NCBI GenBank assembly: GCA_002104945.1
Contig: MCFH01000044.1
Span: 1 to 64,000, forward strand
DNA from: Piromyces finnis
Lineage: Eukaryota; Neocallimastigomycota; Neocallimastigomycetes; Neocallimastigales; Neocallimastigaceae
Direction of reading: 5' to 3'
Length of the DNA: 64,000 nucleotides
Position numbers and translations under genes: made by a program. The notes beneath the pieces are model-generated. The model searched no databases, was not told the DNA's origin, and was given only the letters and a program-made list of their open reading frames with translations. Numbering within the stretch: position 1 is the stretch's first letter; the number at the start of each line of letters is the position of its first letter. This document shows positions 11,959-25,300 of this stretch, piece after piece.

Positions 11959-13136
11959 TTATTTAAAGTCATTTATATTTTGTTAATTATATAACATGCA
12001 AAAAAAAAAAAAAGATATTTTTATTTTATTATAATAAAATATATATAATTATTTCAATTTTATTCCTCTATAATTAATTTATAAAGTTTTTTCTATTTTT
12101 TTGGTTGTTGTGAAAATATAAATATGTCATAGTATATATTAATTTAAAAATAAAAAAGCAAAAACATAATTTTATAAATAAATATAAGGAATATAAGGAA
12201 TCATATAAAAGAATTAGTAAAAGTATTATTCAAAAATAATTTATAATTTAATAACATTATATTTTTGGTAATATTATTAAAATTACGATATCTCTAAAAT
12301 AAAACAAAAAATGAATTTTTATTTAATTCGTTGTGTTAATAGTGATAAAATAATTATTAATAAGTTTATTTATGTTCTCTTTATTACTTTTTTTTTATTA
12401 AACAAATTTAATATTTAAATATAAATTACTAAATAGAATTGAAAGTACATTTTGCATTATTCCTTAATTTCAAAAAATAATTATCATTTTAGTCTTTTAT
12501 TTAAGGATAAACTAATTTTTACATTTTTACATCATAATTCTAACCCTAAATAAAATAATTTTATTGTACATTATATTTGTGAAAATAAAATACATTCCAA
12601 AAATAATATTTTATGTATTTTTTATGTATTTGTATTTTATAAAATTATAAATTAATATTGTACTACATTTTTTGTTCTTTGGTTATTTTAAAAGTAAAAG
12701 ATTTAAGAAAGTTACAATATTTATATATAAAAAAATAAATATAAATAAATAAAAGATTATAAAAAAACCCAAATAATTTTATAAATAAATTTAAGTGTAA
12801 ATTAAATTTATCCTTGACATACATTATATTAATTTTACTAAATACGACATACAATACATAAAAATTTAATTAATAATATACTAAACGAAAAAGTTACATT
12901 GTAAATAATACGGTTATATAATGAGATGCTAAGTTATGTGATCACAAAGTAAAATAAAAGCTATCTCTAAAATACGTATAAAATACTCTTTTAATACATG
13001 TTTATGTTTTTATATTTTAATAATGTGAATCATAAATATATACTATATTAGAATAAAGGTATGTGTTAATAATAATTCACCATTTGAAATAATATAAATT
13101 TTTTAATTCTAACCCATTATTAATTAAATAAAAAAA

Positions 13137-13173
13137 TTCATATGATTATTTATTTATTTAATTATCATATGAA
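13137..13173. repeat. Small hairpin with TTCATATGAT arms
   Basis: TTCATATGAT at 13137-13146 faces ATCATATGAA at 13164-13173 across a TTTA-rich loop. Confidence 0.6.
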
Positions 13174-13226
13174 ATTAAAAAAAAATTTTTTATTCATCAA
13201 TCACACTTTTTAACATTCTTTAAATG

Positions 13227-13252
13227 AAGGCGTTCTTAGCGCCTTTTTTTTC
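13227..13252 (+). other. Terminator-like GC hairpin followed by T run
   Basis: AAGGCG TTCTTAG CGCCTT followed by a run of T has the shape of a bacterial intrinsic terminator. Fungal RNA polymerase II does not use these, and no gene ends here, so function is doubtful. The string AGGCGTTCTTAG followed by T-rich sequence recurs at 50771-50792. Confidence 0.4.
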
Positions 13253-13329
13253 TGTATTAACTAAACTAATAATTGGCTTTTTTATCTGTAAAATTTTTTT
13301 TTTTTTGTTTTCTAAAGAGTTTTCTATTT

Positions 13330-14131
<802 letters not shown>

Positions 14132-15403
14132 AAGGCTTTCTAAATTCAAATTATTTATATCCTATTATGCCATCAATTTTTTTTTTCAAAAAACTTTATC
14201 TTTTAATTATCAAAATAAAGCATTTATTATAATTATATTAACTATTATTTATTATTATTTAGTTAAAATAAATAATAATTCAAGAATTGTCTTTTTCTAA
14301 AGACTATTATTGAATATAATTAAATAATTTTTTTGTATATCTTATAATGTAATTAAAATTTTTATTTTCGTGATAGTAACCAATTAAATTTTTTTTATTA
14401 ATATATTATATAAATTATACCAGTGTATAATAATTATTAATATATTTGAGAGGAAATGTGGAAAGAAATATTATAATAAAAGGATGATCCATATTATCAT
14501 TAAATATACTATATTGATATAATTTTTGACTTTTCATTTCATTAGAATTAGTAGGAACAAACTAAATATTAATATAGCTTCTAATTTTCATATTTCTATT
14601 ACAGTTTTTAAGATGATTACAAGAGAAAAGTTTTTTTTTTTTGTTTAATTTATAAACCGTAATAAAGAGTACTATTTTTTTTTTTAAATAAAATAAACAA
14701 TTTAATTGTATCAAAAAATATTAATTATTATTAAACTTTTAATATTATTCATTTAATATCTTTATATAAAACATAGAATATATAATAAAAAATTAATATA
14801 TGATTTTATGATATTTGCTTATACACAGTTTTTTTTTATAGAATTAACTTGAAAGTTTAACAATTTTATCATATGAATAAATAAATAAATTAAAAAAAAA
14901 GATTAAAGAAAAAAAAAAAGGAAACATAATTCATTAAAAAATTAAAAATAAAAAGGATAAAAAAAAAAAAAAAAAGCAAACCGAATTCTTTAGAATGTTA
15001 TTTTTATTATTGTAAATGGATTTAAGTTTTAATAAACTTTTTTTTTTTTTTTAAAAAAAATAGATTTAATTAAATTTACTATTATTATTATAAAATAAAA
15101 ATAAATTAAAGTATATGATTATTTGACCACAATACTAAGCAATCTACTGCCCATGCAATTTTTTTTTTTTTTTTTTGAATTATCCCTTTTTTTATTATAT
15201 TTAATAAATCATTTAATAAATCAATTAAAGTATATATTTTTATATTTATTTATTAAATCTTAATTTGAATTTAATCCTATAAAAGGAAAGAAAATTTTCT
15301 TCTTTTTTAAATCTTTGAAAATATTTTTATTACGAAATTAATAATAAATTTATATAAAAAATCATATTTTTTTTTCTAAAAATCAATAACATTAATAAAA
15401 AAA
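14132..15403. other. AT-rich 5' flank of the esterase gene
   Basis: No gene seen. Long A and T homopolymers dominate. The last 100-200 bases should hold the promoter and leader of the esterase; the start context is AAAAAAATGACTG. Confidence 0.55.
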
Positions 15404-16910
<1,507 letters not shown>

Positions 16911-18165
16911 AAATAATTATATATAAATAATTTATTTATATATTATGTTTTGTTAATTAAAATCAAAATACATTTAACAATAACCATATAAAGAATGCTA
17001 TATTCTTTTTTATTTATAAAATCAATTTCCTTTGTTTTTATTCATTTTTATCGTTAAACAAAAAGTTTAAAAAGTAATAATAACCTATCATTTTTTTTAT
17101 AATTAAAAGAAAAAAAAATTAAAAATCATAAATATCTTTTTTTTATAATTATACATTTAATAATAAAAAAAACAACATAATTATCTCATTAACTATTATT
17201 TTATATAATAGTTTTTTTCGTATTAAATTAATAATAATGGAACAAAATCTATTTATATATATATAAATAAATAAATATATATAAATAAAGATTAAATATT
17301 ATATATTATATATATAGGAATAAATATATATATATAGGCATACATAAAAAATTAAATAAAAATAAAATTTAATGAACATTTAAAACAAAACAAAACAAAA
17401 AAAAAATGTTTAATGGCTAAAAATATTTAATCGTGTATTTTGTAGTTTTATATTTTTTTTAAAAGAAATTTTTATGTTTTGGTTTTTATTTTATTAAATT
17501 TTTTTTTTTTATTATGACAGATGTCTTTTGCTTTTTTTATTTTAGTCTGTTGTTTATAAAAAGGTATTTTTTTTCATTATTTGTTCAAAATATATTTTTT
17601 TAATGAAAATTTTTGAGGAAATTTTATTATTTTATTATAAGGTTTTCATAATAACTTGATATTTTGGTTTATTTTAAAAAATCTTGATTAAAGAAATATT
17701 TTAGTGATGATGATCTTTCTAAAAACTACAATGTATATAGTTTTTTTATAATCTTAAAAATACAAAATGCTTTACCAGAAAATCTCCCTTTTTAAAAAAT
17801 TTCCTGCCTAGAATTCTGCCAGTCACTTCTCTTCTGGCTAAAATTTTTGGCTAAATCCTTCAAAAATCTAGGATATATACATAGTTGTAATAGTGAAAAT
17901 TATTAGACTTGTTTTCAATTTTTCATTATTATTAACTATTTATAAATAACTTTCAGATTTACACATGATAATCATGTGCTCATGTGTTTTAATCAATATC
18001 ATAATATATAAAATAAATAGCAACAATTAATGATTAACCAATAATATTATTTATCTTTTTTTTTTTTTTTTTAATTTTGTAAAAATTTATAATATTGAAT
18101 ATTTGTCATAAAAAAAGAAATAATAGAAAAACTATATATAAATAGAAATAAAGTAGGAAAAAAAA
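16911..18165. other. Intergenic region between esterase and DUF501 gene
   Basis: No gene seen. Contains AT microsatellite-like stretches near 17255-17335 and a slightly more G+C-rich block at 17775-17885 with a possible dispersed repeat. Confidence 0.5.
17835..17880. repeat. Possible dispersed repeat, copy 1
   Basis: TGGCTAAAA ... GGCTAAA ... AAAAATCTAGGATA ATAC resembles 25254-25300 in the same orientation. The two copies lie on either side of the inverted retroelement. The match is short and gapped. Confidence 0.35.
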
Positions 18166-18746
18166 ATGAGTACACAAGAAAAAAAACTGAAATTCAAAAA
18201 AAATGAAGAAATAAAGTAGAATTAACAGATGAATTATTATCACGTATTGCAATTAACGCAAGTCCATTACGTGAAGATGATGTTGAACTTGTTAAAAAAC
18301 AACTCGGACGTAAACCTCGTGGTTTAATTGCTATCGGTGCACGTTGTGCTTGTGGAAAGCCAGCTGTTACTATTACTTCACCACGTTTACCAGATGGTTC
18401 ACCATTTCCAACCTTCTTTTATTTATGTTTACCAGAACTTATTGTTGAAGTTTCTCGTTTAGAAGTAAAAAATATTATGAAAGAAATGACAAAGGAAATC
18501 GCAGCAGATGAAAATTTACGTGAAGCTCACCAAAAAGCTCATGACAGTTATATTCAACGTCGTAATTTACTTGGAGAAGTTCCAGAAATTGCTAATATTT
18601 CAGCAGGTGGAATGCCAACTCATGTAAAATGCTTACACTCACTTGTCGGTTACTCACTTGCAGCAGGTAAAGGTGTTTGTCCTATTGGTGATAAAGCTTT
18701 AGAAATGATGAATTGGGATACTTCTGTATGTCATTGTGAAGACTAA
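18166..18746 (+). CDS. DUF501 family protein, bacterial-type, with a one-base frameshift near the start
   Basis: The main frame (18207-18746) matches the DUF501 family: GARCACGKPAV, then SPRLPDGSPFPTFFYLC (family pattern: basic-C-x-C-G-x-P, PxLxDGxPFPTxxYL), SRLEVKNIM, an AHxxY...RR helix and a C-terminal VKCLHSLVGYSLAAG...PIG. The function of the family is unknown to me; the conserved Cys/His residues suggest metal binding (inference). The only plausible ATG (18166, context AAAAAAATGAG) begins MSTQEKKLKFKKNEEIK in another frame. One missing A in the run near 18209-18213 would join it to ...KVELTDELLSRI, giving about 193 residues. No introns. DUF501 is, to my knowledge, mainly a bacterial family (Actinobacteria, Firmicutes, Thermotogae), so transfer from a rumen bacterium is likely. 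Confidence 0.85.
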
Positions 18747-19422
18747 ATTGAAACTATATACTAATCGACTGTTGCATACAAGAAATTCGACTATATATAT
18801 AAATATGAACTATATACCACAAAAAAAAAACACTTTTAAAAAGATTATTTATTATATATATATTTAATATATAAATCTTATGTACGCTCTAATCTTATAC
18901 AAGTTTACTTACGAATTGTACACTATAAATCTTAATATATAAAATAAAAAAAAATAATCATTAAATTTTAGAACAACTATAGATAATTTTATATTATTAT
19001 TTACATATTTACATTTTTTTTTTTATTCATTTAAAATTGAAAAAAATTATTATTATTATTATTATTATTTTTTTTTTCAAATATATTCATCATACATTTA
19101 TTTTCAGTACTATTTTTTTTTTCAAGTATTTTTCAAGGTATCCTTTTAAAAGATTTTTTTTAATTAAAAGTCAGAAGTGAGAACCACAAATAACAATAAC
19201 GAAAATAATAATTACAATAATAATAAAAAAAAGTGGTATTATACTTTTTTTCTAGAAATAATGTTAAATGTAAGATCTCTAATTTTATGTATAATTAGTA
19301 TTCATATTGAATAAATAAAATGAAAAAATTCAACTAAGTATTAAAAAGGTATCATAATTATCCTAAAAAAAAAGCAGATGATTCAGCCAACAAAAATTAT
19401 TATAGTGCATTTAGTCTATCAA
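18747..19422. other. Intergenic flank left of the retroelement
   Basis: No gene seen. Short ATT and T runs. The last bases, ATCAA before 19423, do not match TTTAA after 24881, so no target-site duplication is evident. Confidence 0.5.
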
Positions 19423-20538
19423 TGATGCGTTGACCGATATATTTTTGAATAATATAAATTTTTGATAAATAATAAATTCTAATATTTATGATGAAACAAT
19501 AAATTTAAAATAAAATAAAATATGTTTTATAATTAACAAATAAATCACTCAAAAACTCGAAAATAAACTCTTTTTATTATGTTTAAATTATCTCTTTATT
19601 ATATTTATAATTTATTTATTGTCTATTTATGGTCTTTTTATTCTCTATTTATTGTCCGCCCTTATAAAGAAGAATTTTATCTTCCTTTTATACATTTTCA
19701 TTTATTACATGTATTATTATTTTTAACTATTAAATGTTATTATTACTATTGTTATTATTTATTAAAATTAAAAGAATAAATTAAAATTATGTCTTAGTAT
19801 TATAAAATATTATAGAATATTACTTATTTGATTTTCTTATTACTTCAAAATGTTTAAATTTAGAAAAATTATTATAAATTATCATTGACTATCATTAAAT
19901 GTATAATACCTTGAATAAAATAATTAAAATTTAAAATTAAAATAATATTAAAATAAAATTAAAATAAAATTAAAATAAAAATTGAAATAAAATTAATAAA
20001 ATCAAATATTAAAAGTATCAATTAATATAAACACATTTTATACAGAAACATAAAAGAGTTCTGTATTTTATCTTTAAAATTGTTTTATTGTTCTATTTCC
20101 AGGCTTTAAATTAATCACTTTTAGTAATAATTACTCAGTTATTATTTGTTAATTTATATATATAAGTTTGAAAGAATTTCTAAAGAACACTTGGATAAAC
20201 ACTAGAATTAATAATTTATGTATATCATTTTATTTTTTAGTTTATTTATTCATTTTTATTACTTATTATTATTTTTTATTTTAATACATTTTTGGATTGA
20301 GTGTTTTATTTTATTTAATAATTTATTTTATTATTATCTCTATTAAGTCATTTTTATTCATAATTTATTATTTAATAAAGAGAATATTATTTATTTAAAA
20401 GAAAGGGTTATATTCCATAAAATTATTATTTATTCATTTTTAAGGGTTATTATCTTTTATTTTTATTATAAGTCGCTATGGGTTAAGTCGTGTTTATTCG
20501 GCTAGTTTTTATTACGTTTTTATGTGAGTAGCGTATCA
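19423..20538 (-). repeat. Left LTR, about 1116 bp
   Basis: In element orientation it starts TGATACGCTACTCACATAAA next to the polypurine tract and ends CGCATCA at 19423. It is the counterpart of 23767-24881 in inverted orientation. The TG...CA ends with a short imperfect terminal repeat are typical of Ty3/gypsy LTRs. Confidence 0.8.
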
Positions 20539-20542
20539 AAGA

Positions 20543-20552
20543 TCCCCCACTT
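20543..20552 (-). other. Polypurine tract of left element copy
   Basis: AAGTGGGGGA on the minus strand, separated by a few bases from the LTR start at 20538. In Ty3/gypsy elements this tract primes plus-strand DNA synthesis. Confidence 0.7.
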
Positions 20553-20578
20553 AAGTTTGGACTTCGTCCCTGGAAGTC

Positions 20579-22084
20579 TCATTGTGCCAAGTATGATAAA
20601 TGAACTAAATTCTTTTGATGAACATTTCTTTCAGCTATTGCACCACTAATAGGGTCACATAATGTAGCAGTATTAAATTCCATTTTAATAATACGGAAAG
20701 GTCCCATGAAAAATGGATCTAACTTTCTTCTTGAAAAATTTCTAACAAGTACTAAATCACCAGCTGAGAATGCAGTATTCATTGAAGCTTTTTGTTTTCT
20801 TCTATTTTCCCATAATTTATTAGCATTCTGAATATTTTTGGTAACTTCAATAATCCATTCCCAATGTGTAGTAAATTTATTTATTAAATATTCTTCTGGA
20901 GTTTCGTATTCATTTTTATTATTATATTCTATCATAAGTTCAAATGGTTGAAGGTCAGTACGACCATATAATAATTCAAAACTAGAAAATTTTGTTACTT
21001 CATTTTTACAAGTACGTAGAGCCCATAGAGCAGATTGTAGAACTTCGTCCCATTCTTTATTTGAGTTTCCTAGTAGTCGAATATTTTTAACAATTTCTCT
21101 ATTACGATTTTCTACTTGCCCATTTGTTTCTGGGATGATAAGTGCTAGAATATTGAACATATATACCATATAAATCAAGGAAGCCTTTAGTAGCATCAGA
21201 AGTAAATTGTGGACCATTATCAGTAATTAATATTTCCGGGAGTACCATGTCTAGAAAATACATTTGTAAGAAATTTTATAACATCCGTAGATTCAATTGA
21301 CTTTAGTGGTTCAGCTTCAACCCATTTGGTAAAATAGTCTACAAGTACTATTATATATTTATTATTATTTTTAGTTATTGGTAGTGGTCCAATAATATCT
21401 AAACCAACTCTAGTGAATGGTAGACCTGGTTTTGTAGCAAATGATTCAGTACCACTATTAATAGTTGAGGTCTCTTTAATTGACAATCATGGCAAGTTTT
21501 TACAAGTAGTTCTACATCTTTAGACATATTTTTCCAATAATAATTTTCTTTAATCGGTTATAAGTTTTATAAAATCCTTCATGACCTATTGAATGTGCAG
21601 CTAATAGTAATTCTATTTTCTCTTCTTTATCTTCGACAACTTTTCTGATATTGTCACCATCTTTATAGTACTTTATTCCATTTATTAAGATAATTTTCTT
21701 TTTAAGAAAGTCTTTAATTTTATTACTTCCTGGATATTCATTAGAATTATTTTCACTGGTGGTACCAATAGATGTATCAGTTACTTCAGTTACAAGTACA
21801 GCTTCTAAGTCAGTATCATTATCTAATACTTCTTCTTTTTCATTTTCAAATGAAACGGAGGATATTTTTATTTTATTTTCTATATTAAAATAATTATTTT
21901 TATCAATATTAAAAATATTAGATGGTTCAAATGAATGAATTTTATTAAGATTATTATTATTGTGGATGTTAGAATATTAATAGTTAGTTGTAGTATTTTC
22001 ATTTAATTTAGGAAAATCATTTTTATTTATATCTATTTTATTATTTAAGTAGCAATGTTATTTAAGTCATTGATATCACTATTC
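20579..22084 (-). pseudogene. Ty3/gypsy integrase, decayed copy
   Basis: Same protein as the right copy but broken by small indels. An extra base in the RHGTP region (near 21237) and another in the HPETNGQ region (near 21136) split the catalytic core into frames 21220-21486 and 20579-21217. A missing base near 21460 and further changes disrupt the zinc-binding N-terminal part. The C-terminal part (KWENRRKQKAS-like to NVHQKNLVH) is intact and ends at a stop codon at 20579, four residues later than the right copy. An Asn-rich region reaches the spacer. Unlikely to make functional integrase. Confidence 0.85.
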
Positions 22085-22227
22085 TTACTTATTATACATA
22101 CATATATATCAATAATTATTCATATTAATATATTCAATTTATTTCGATATTATTAAAATAATTATTTTAAAAATAATGAAATAAATGAATTATCTGAATA
22201 TGATAATGATATTGTTTATAATGAAGT
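22085..22227. other. Spacer between the inverted arms
   Basis: Unique AT-rich sequence between the two element copies. I could not match its two halves to each other. It may contain residual element sequence present in only one arm: the right part (ATGAAATAAATGAATTATCTGAATATGATAATG) looks like a continuation of the Asn/Asp-rich coding stretch. Confidence 0.5.
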
Positions 22228-22228
22228 A

Positions 22229-23719
22229 ATGAATAGTGATATCAATGTCTTAAATGATACTCGCAACTTAAATAATAAAATAGATATAAATAAAAATGAT
22301 TTTCCTAAATTAAATGAAAATATTACAACTAGTTATAATAATTCTAACATCCATAATAATCATAATAATATTCATTCATATGATCCATCTAATATTTTTA
22401 ATATTGATAAAAATAATTATTTTAATATAGAAAATAAAATAAAAACATCCTCAGTCCCATCTGAAAATGGAAAAGAAGAATTATTAGATAATGATACTGA
22501 CTCAGAAGCGGTTCTTGTAACTGACACATCTATTGATACTAGTGAAAATAATTCAAATGAATATCCAGGAAGTAATAAAATTAAAGAATTTCTTAAAAAG
22601 AAAATTATCTTAATAAATGGAATAAAATATTATAAAGATGGAGACAATATCAGAAAAGTTGTTGAAGATAAAGAAGAGAAAATAGAATTACTATTAGCTG
22701 CGCATTCAATAGGTCATGAAGGATTTTATAAAACTTATAATAGACTGAAGAAAAGTTATTATTGGAAAAATATGGCTAAAGATGTAGAACTACTTGTAAA
22801 AACTTGTCATGATTGTCAATTAAAGAGACCTCAACCTATTAATAGTGGTACTGAATCATTTGCTACAAAGCCAGGTCTACCATTCACTAGAGTTGGTTTA
22901 GATATTATTGGACCACTACCAATAACTAAAAATAATAATAAATATATAATAGTACTTGTAGACTATTTTACCAATTTTACCAAATGGGTTGAAGCTGAAC
23001 CTCTAAAATCAATTGAATCTACGGATGTTATAAAATTTCTTACAAATGTATTTTCTAGACATGGTACTCCAGAAATATTAATTACTGATAATGGTTCACA
23101 ATTTACTTCTGATGCTACTAAAGGCTTTCTTGATTTATATGGTATATATGTTCAATATTCTAGCACTTATCATCCAGAAACAAATGGACAAGTAGAAAAT
23201 CGTAACAGAGAAATTGTTAAAAATATTCGACTATTAGGAGACTCAAATAAAGAATGGGACGAAGTTCTTCCATCGGCTTTATGGGCTCTACGTACTTGTA
23301 AAAATGAAGTAACAAAATTTTCTAGCTTTGAATTATTATATGGTCGTACTGACCTTCAACCATTTGAACTTATGATAGAATATAATAATAAAAATGAATA
23401 TGAAACTCCAGAAGAATATTTAATAAATAAATTTACTACACATTGGGAATGGATTATTGAAGTTACCAAAAATATTCAGAATGCTAATAAATTATGGGAA
23501 AATAGAAGAAAACAAAAAGCTTCAATGAATACTGCATTTTCAGCCGGTGATTTAGTACTTGTTAGAAATTTTTCAAGAAGAAAGTTAGATCCATTTTTCA
23601 TGGGACCTTTCCGTATTATTAAAATGGAATTTAATACTGCTACATTATGTGACCCTATTAGTGGTGCAATAGCTGAAAGAAATGTTCATCAAAAGAATTT
23701 AGTTCATTATCATACTTAG
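22229..23719 (+). CDS. Ty3/gypsy integrase with Asn-rich N-terminal extension, intact frame
   Basis: 496 aa. Residues 1-150 are an Asn/Asp-rich low-complexity region, probably the linker that followed RNase H in the full Pol polyprotein, so the ATG is not a natural protein start. Then come the HHCC zinc motif (AAHSIGHEGF ... CHDCQ), the catalytic core with Asp in GLDIIGPLP, Asp in ITDNGSQF and Glu in HPETNGQVENRNRE (the DDE triad), and a C-terminal domain with FMGPFRIIKME like the GPY/F motif. No chromodomain. Compared with the left copy it has a three-residue duplication (NFT in DYFTNFTKWVEAEP), from a 9-bp repeat. The element lacks all other genes, so any activity would depend on other copies. 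Confidence 0.9.
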   Translation: MNSDINVLNDTRNLNNKIDINKNDFPKLNENITTSYNNSNIHNNHNNIHSYDPSNIFNIDKNNYFNIENKIKTSSVPSENGKEELLDNDTDSEAVLVTDTSIDTSENNSNEYPGSNKIKEFLKKKIILINGIKYYKDGDNIRKVVEDKEEKIELLLAAHSIGHEGFYKTYNRLKKSYYWKNMAKDVELLVKTCHDCQLKRPQPINSGTESFATKPGLPFTRVGLDIIGPLPITKNNNKYIIVLVDYFTNFTKWVEAEPLKSIESTDVIKFLTNVFSRHGTPEILITDNGSQFTSDATKGFLDLYGIYVQYSSTYHPETNGQVENRNREIVKNIRLLGDSNKEWDEVLPSALWALRTCKNEVTKFSSFELLYGRTDLQPFELMIEYNNKNEYETPEEYLINKFTTHWEWIIEVTKNIQNANKLWENRRKQKASMNTAFSAGDLVLVRNFSRRKLDPFFMGPFRIIKMEFNTATLCDPISGAIAERNVHQKNLVHYHT

Positions 23720-23753
23720 CACAATGAGACTTCCAGGGACGAAGTCCAAACTC

Positions 23754-23763
23754 AAGTGGGGGA
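23754..23763 (+). other. Polypurine tract of right element copy
   Basis: AAGTGGGGGA followed by TTT and the LTR start TGATACG. It lies 35 bases past the integrase stop codon, the expected place in a Ty3/gypsy element. Confidence 0.7.
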
Positions 23764-23766
23764 TTT

Positions 23767-24881
23767 TGATACGCTACTCACATAAAAACATGATAAAAAC
23801 TAGCTTAATAAACACGACTTAACCCATAGTAACTTATAATAAAAATAAACAATAATAACCCTTAAAGATGAATGAATAATAATTTTATGAAAATATAACC
23901 CTTTCTTTAAATAAATAATATTATCTTTATTATATAATAAATTCTGAGTAAAAACGACCTAATAGTGATAATAATAAAATAAATTATTAAATAAAATAAA
24001 TTATTAAATAAAATAAAACGACTTAATCCAATAATGTACTAAAATAATAAAATAATAATAAATAAATAAAAATGAATAAATAAACTAAAAATAAAATGGT
24101 ATACATCAAATTATTAATTCTAGTGTTTATCCAAGTGTTCTTTAGAAATTCTCTTAAACTTATAAATTAATAAATAACTAATTGAGTAATTATTACTAAA
24201 ATGATAAACTTAAAACCTGGAAATAGAACAATAATAACAATTCCAAAGATAAAATACAGAACTCTTTTATGTTTCTGTATAAAATGAGTGTTTATAATAA
24301 TTGATACTTTTAATATTTTAATTTTGTTAAATTTTTATTTTAATTTTATTTTAATTTTATTTTAATATTATTTTAATTTTAAATTTTAATTATTTTATTC
24401 AAGGTATTATACATTTAATGATAGTCAATGATAATTTATAATAATTTTTCTAAATTTAAACATTTTGAAGTAATAAGAAAATCAAATAAGTAATATTCTA
24501 TAATATTTTATAATACTAAGACATAATTTTAATTTATTCTTTTAATTTTAATAAATAATAACAATAGTAATAATAACATTTAATAGTTAAAAATAATAAT
24601 ACATGTAATAAATGAAAATGTATAAAAGGAAGATAAAATTCTTCTTTATAAAGGGCGTACAATAAATAAGAGAATAAAAAAAAAACAATAAATAGATAAT
24701 AAATAAATTATAAAATATAATAAAGATTTAAGAGTTTATTTTCGAGTTTTGAGTGATTTATTTGTTAATTATAAAACATATTTTTATTTTATTTTAAATT
24801 TATTGTTTCATCATAATAATATAGAGTTTATTATTTATTAAAAACATTATATTATTCAAAAATATATCGGTCAACGCATCA
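23767..24881 (+). repeat. Right LTR, about 1115 bp
   Basis: Starts TGATACGCTACTCACATAAA and ends ATCGGTCAACGCATCA. Inverted counterpart of 19423-20538 with scattered substitutions and indels. Without a matching LTR on the other side of the same copy, its identity rests on the TG...CA ends and the adjacent purine tract. Confidence 0.8.
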
Positions 24882-25253
24882 TTTAATTTTAGAGCCTATT
24901 TAAAAAATTATATCATTTTTGTTTAAAACAAAAATTTGTTAGTATGAGTTTTAATTTGATTTAAAATAAATTATAGATAATGTCTAATTTTATTTATTGA
25001 AAAAATCATTCTAAATAATTCAAATAACCAATTTAAAACTACCTAATAAATCAATTTTTAATAATTAATTTTCAAAAAGGATTAAATTATTAAAAAATTT
25101 ATTTTAAAAATTGTAACCCTTGAACAAAAAATATAAATGTAAAATATGGCGTAGTTTAATAAAATGTAATGAACAAAACACGTGAAAAATATATTTATTT
25201 AATCACAAATTTTCTAAAAGTTGGATATAATTCAGGCAAAGGTCAAATTTCTT

Positions 25254-25300
25254 ATGGCTAAAAAGTCTAGCTAAAATGGCCAAAAATCTAGGATAAATAC
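25254..25300. repeat. Possible dispersed repeat, copy 2
   Basis: TGGCTAAAA...AGCTAAAA...CCAAAAATCTAGGATAAATAC, related to 17835-17880. Confidence 0.35.

Larger units (their letters stand above)
9639..13329. other. Gene-poor AT-rich region upstream of the GH10 cluster
   Basis: No supported gene. It presumably begins with the promoter of the GH10 gene read leftward from 9638. It holds three hairpins (listed) and many homopolymer runs. A 63-codon minus-strand ORF near 12663-12854 is all Phe/Ile/Tyr/Lys and looks random. Confidence 0.6.
19423..24881. mobile_element. Inverted pair of 5'-truncated Ty3/gypsy retroelements (5.46-kb inverted repeat)
   Basis: Bases 19423-22084 and 22228-24881 are inverted copies of each other around a unique spacer of about 143 bp. 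Each arm reads, from centre outward: an Asn-rich linker, integrase, a purine tract (AAGTGGGGGA) and an LTR beginning TGATACG and ending CGCATCA. Gag, protease, reverse transcriptase, RNase H and the 5' LTRs are missing from both, and both are cut at the same internal point. The arms differ by many substitutions and small indels, which argues against an assembly fold-back. The outer ends form a perfect inverted repeat (TGATGCG...CGCATCA), so the unit resembles a foldback element carrying its own integrase. No target-site duplication was seen. Confidence 0.85.

Noticed and set aside
12663-12854. 63-codon minus-strand frame
   Set aside because: Random-looking Phe/Ile/Tyr/Lys composition with no context.
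19579-19779. 66-codon Tyr/Phe/Leu-rich plus-strand frame
   Set aside because: Lies inside the LTR, low complexity, no family.
19423-24881. Assembly fold-back artefact
   Set aside because: The arms differ by many substitutions, indels and a 9-bp duplication, whereas an artefactual inversion would be identical.
19423-24881. Ginger-type DNA transposon
   Set aside because: The polypurine tract next to a TG...CA terminal repeat fits an LTR retroelement better, and no independent TIR family was shown.
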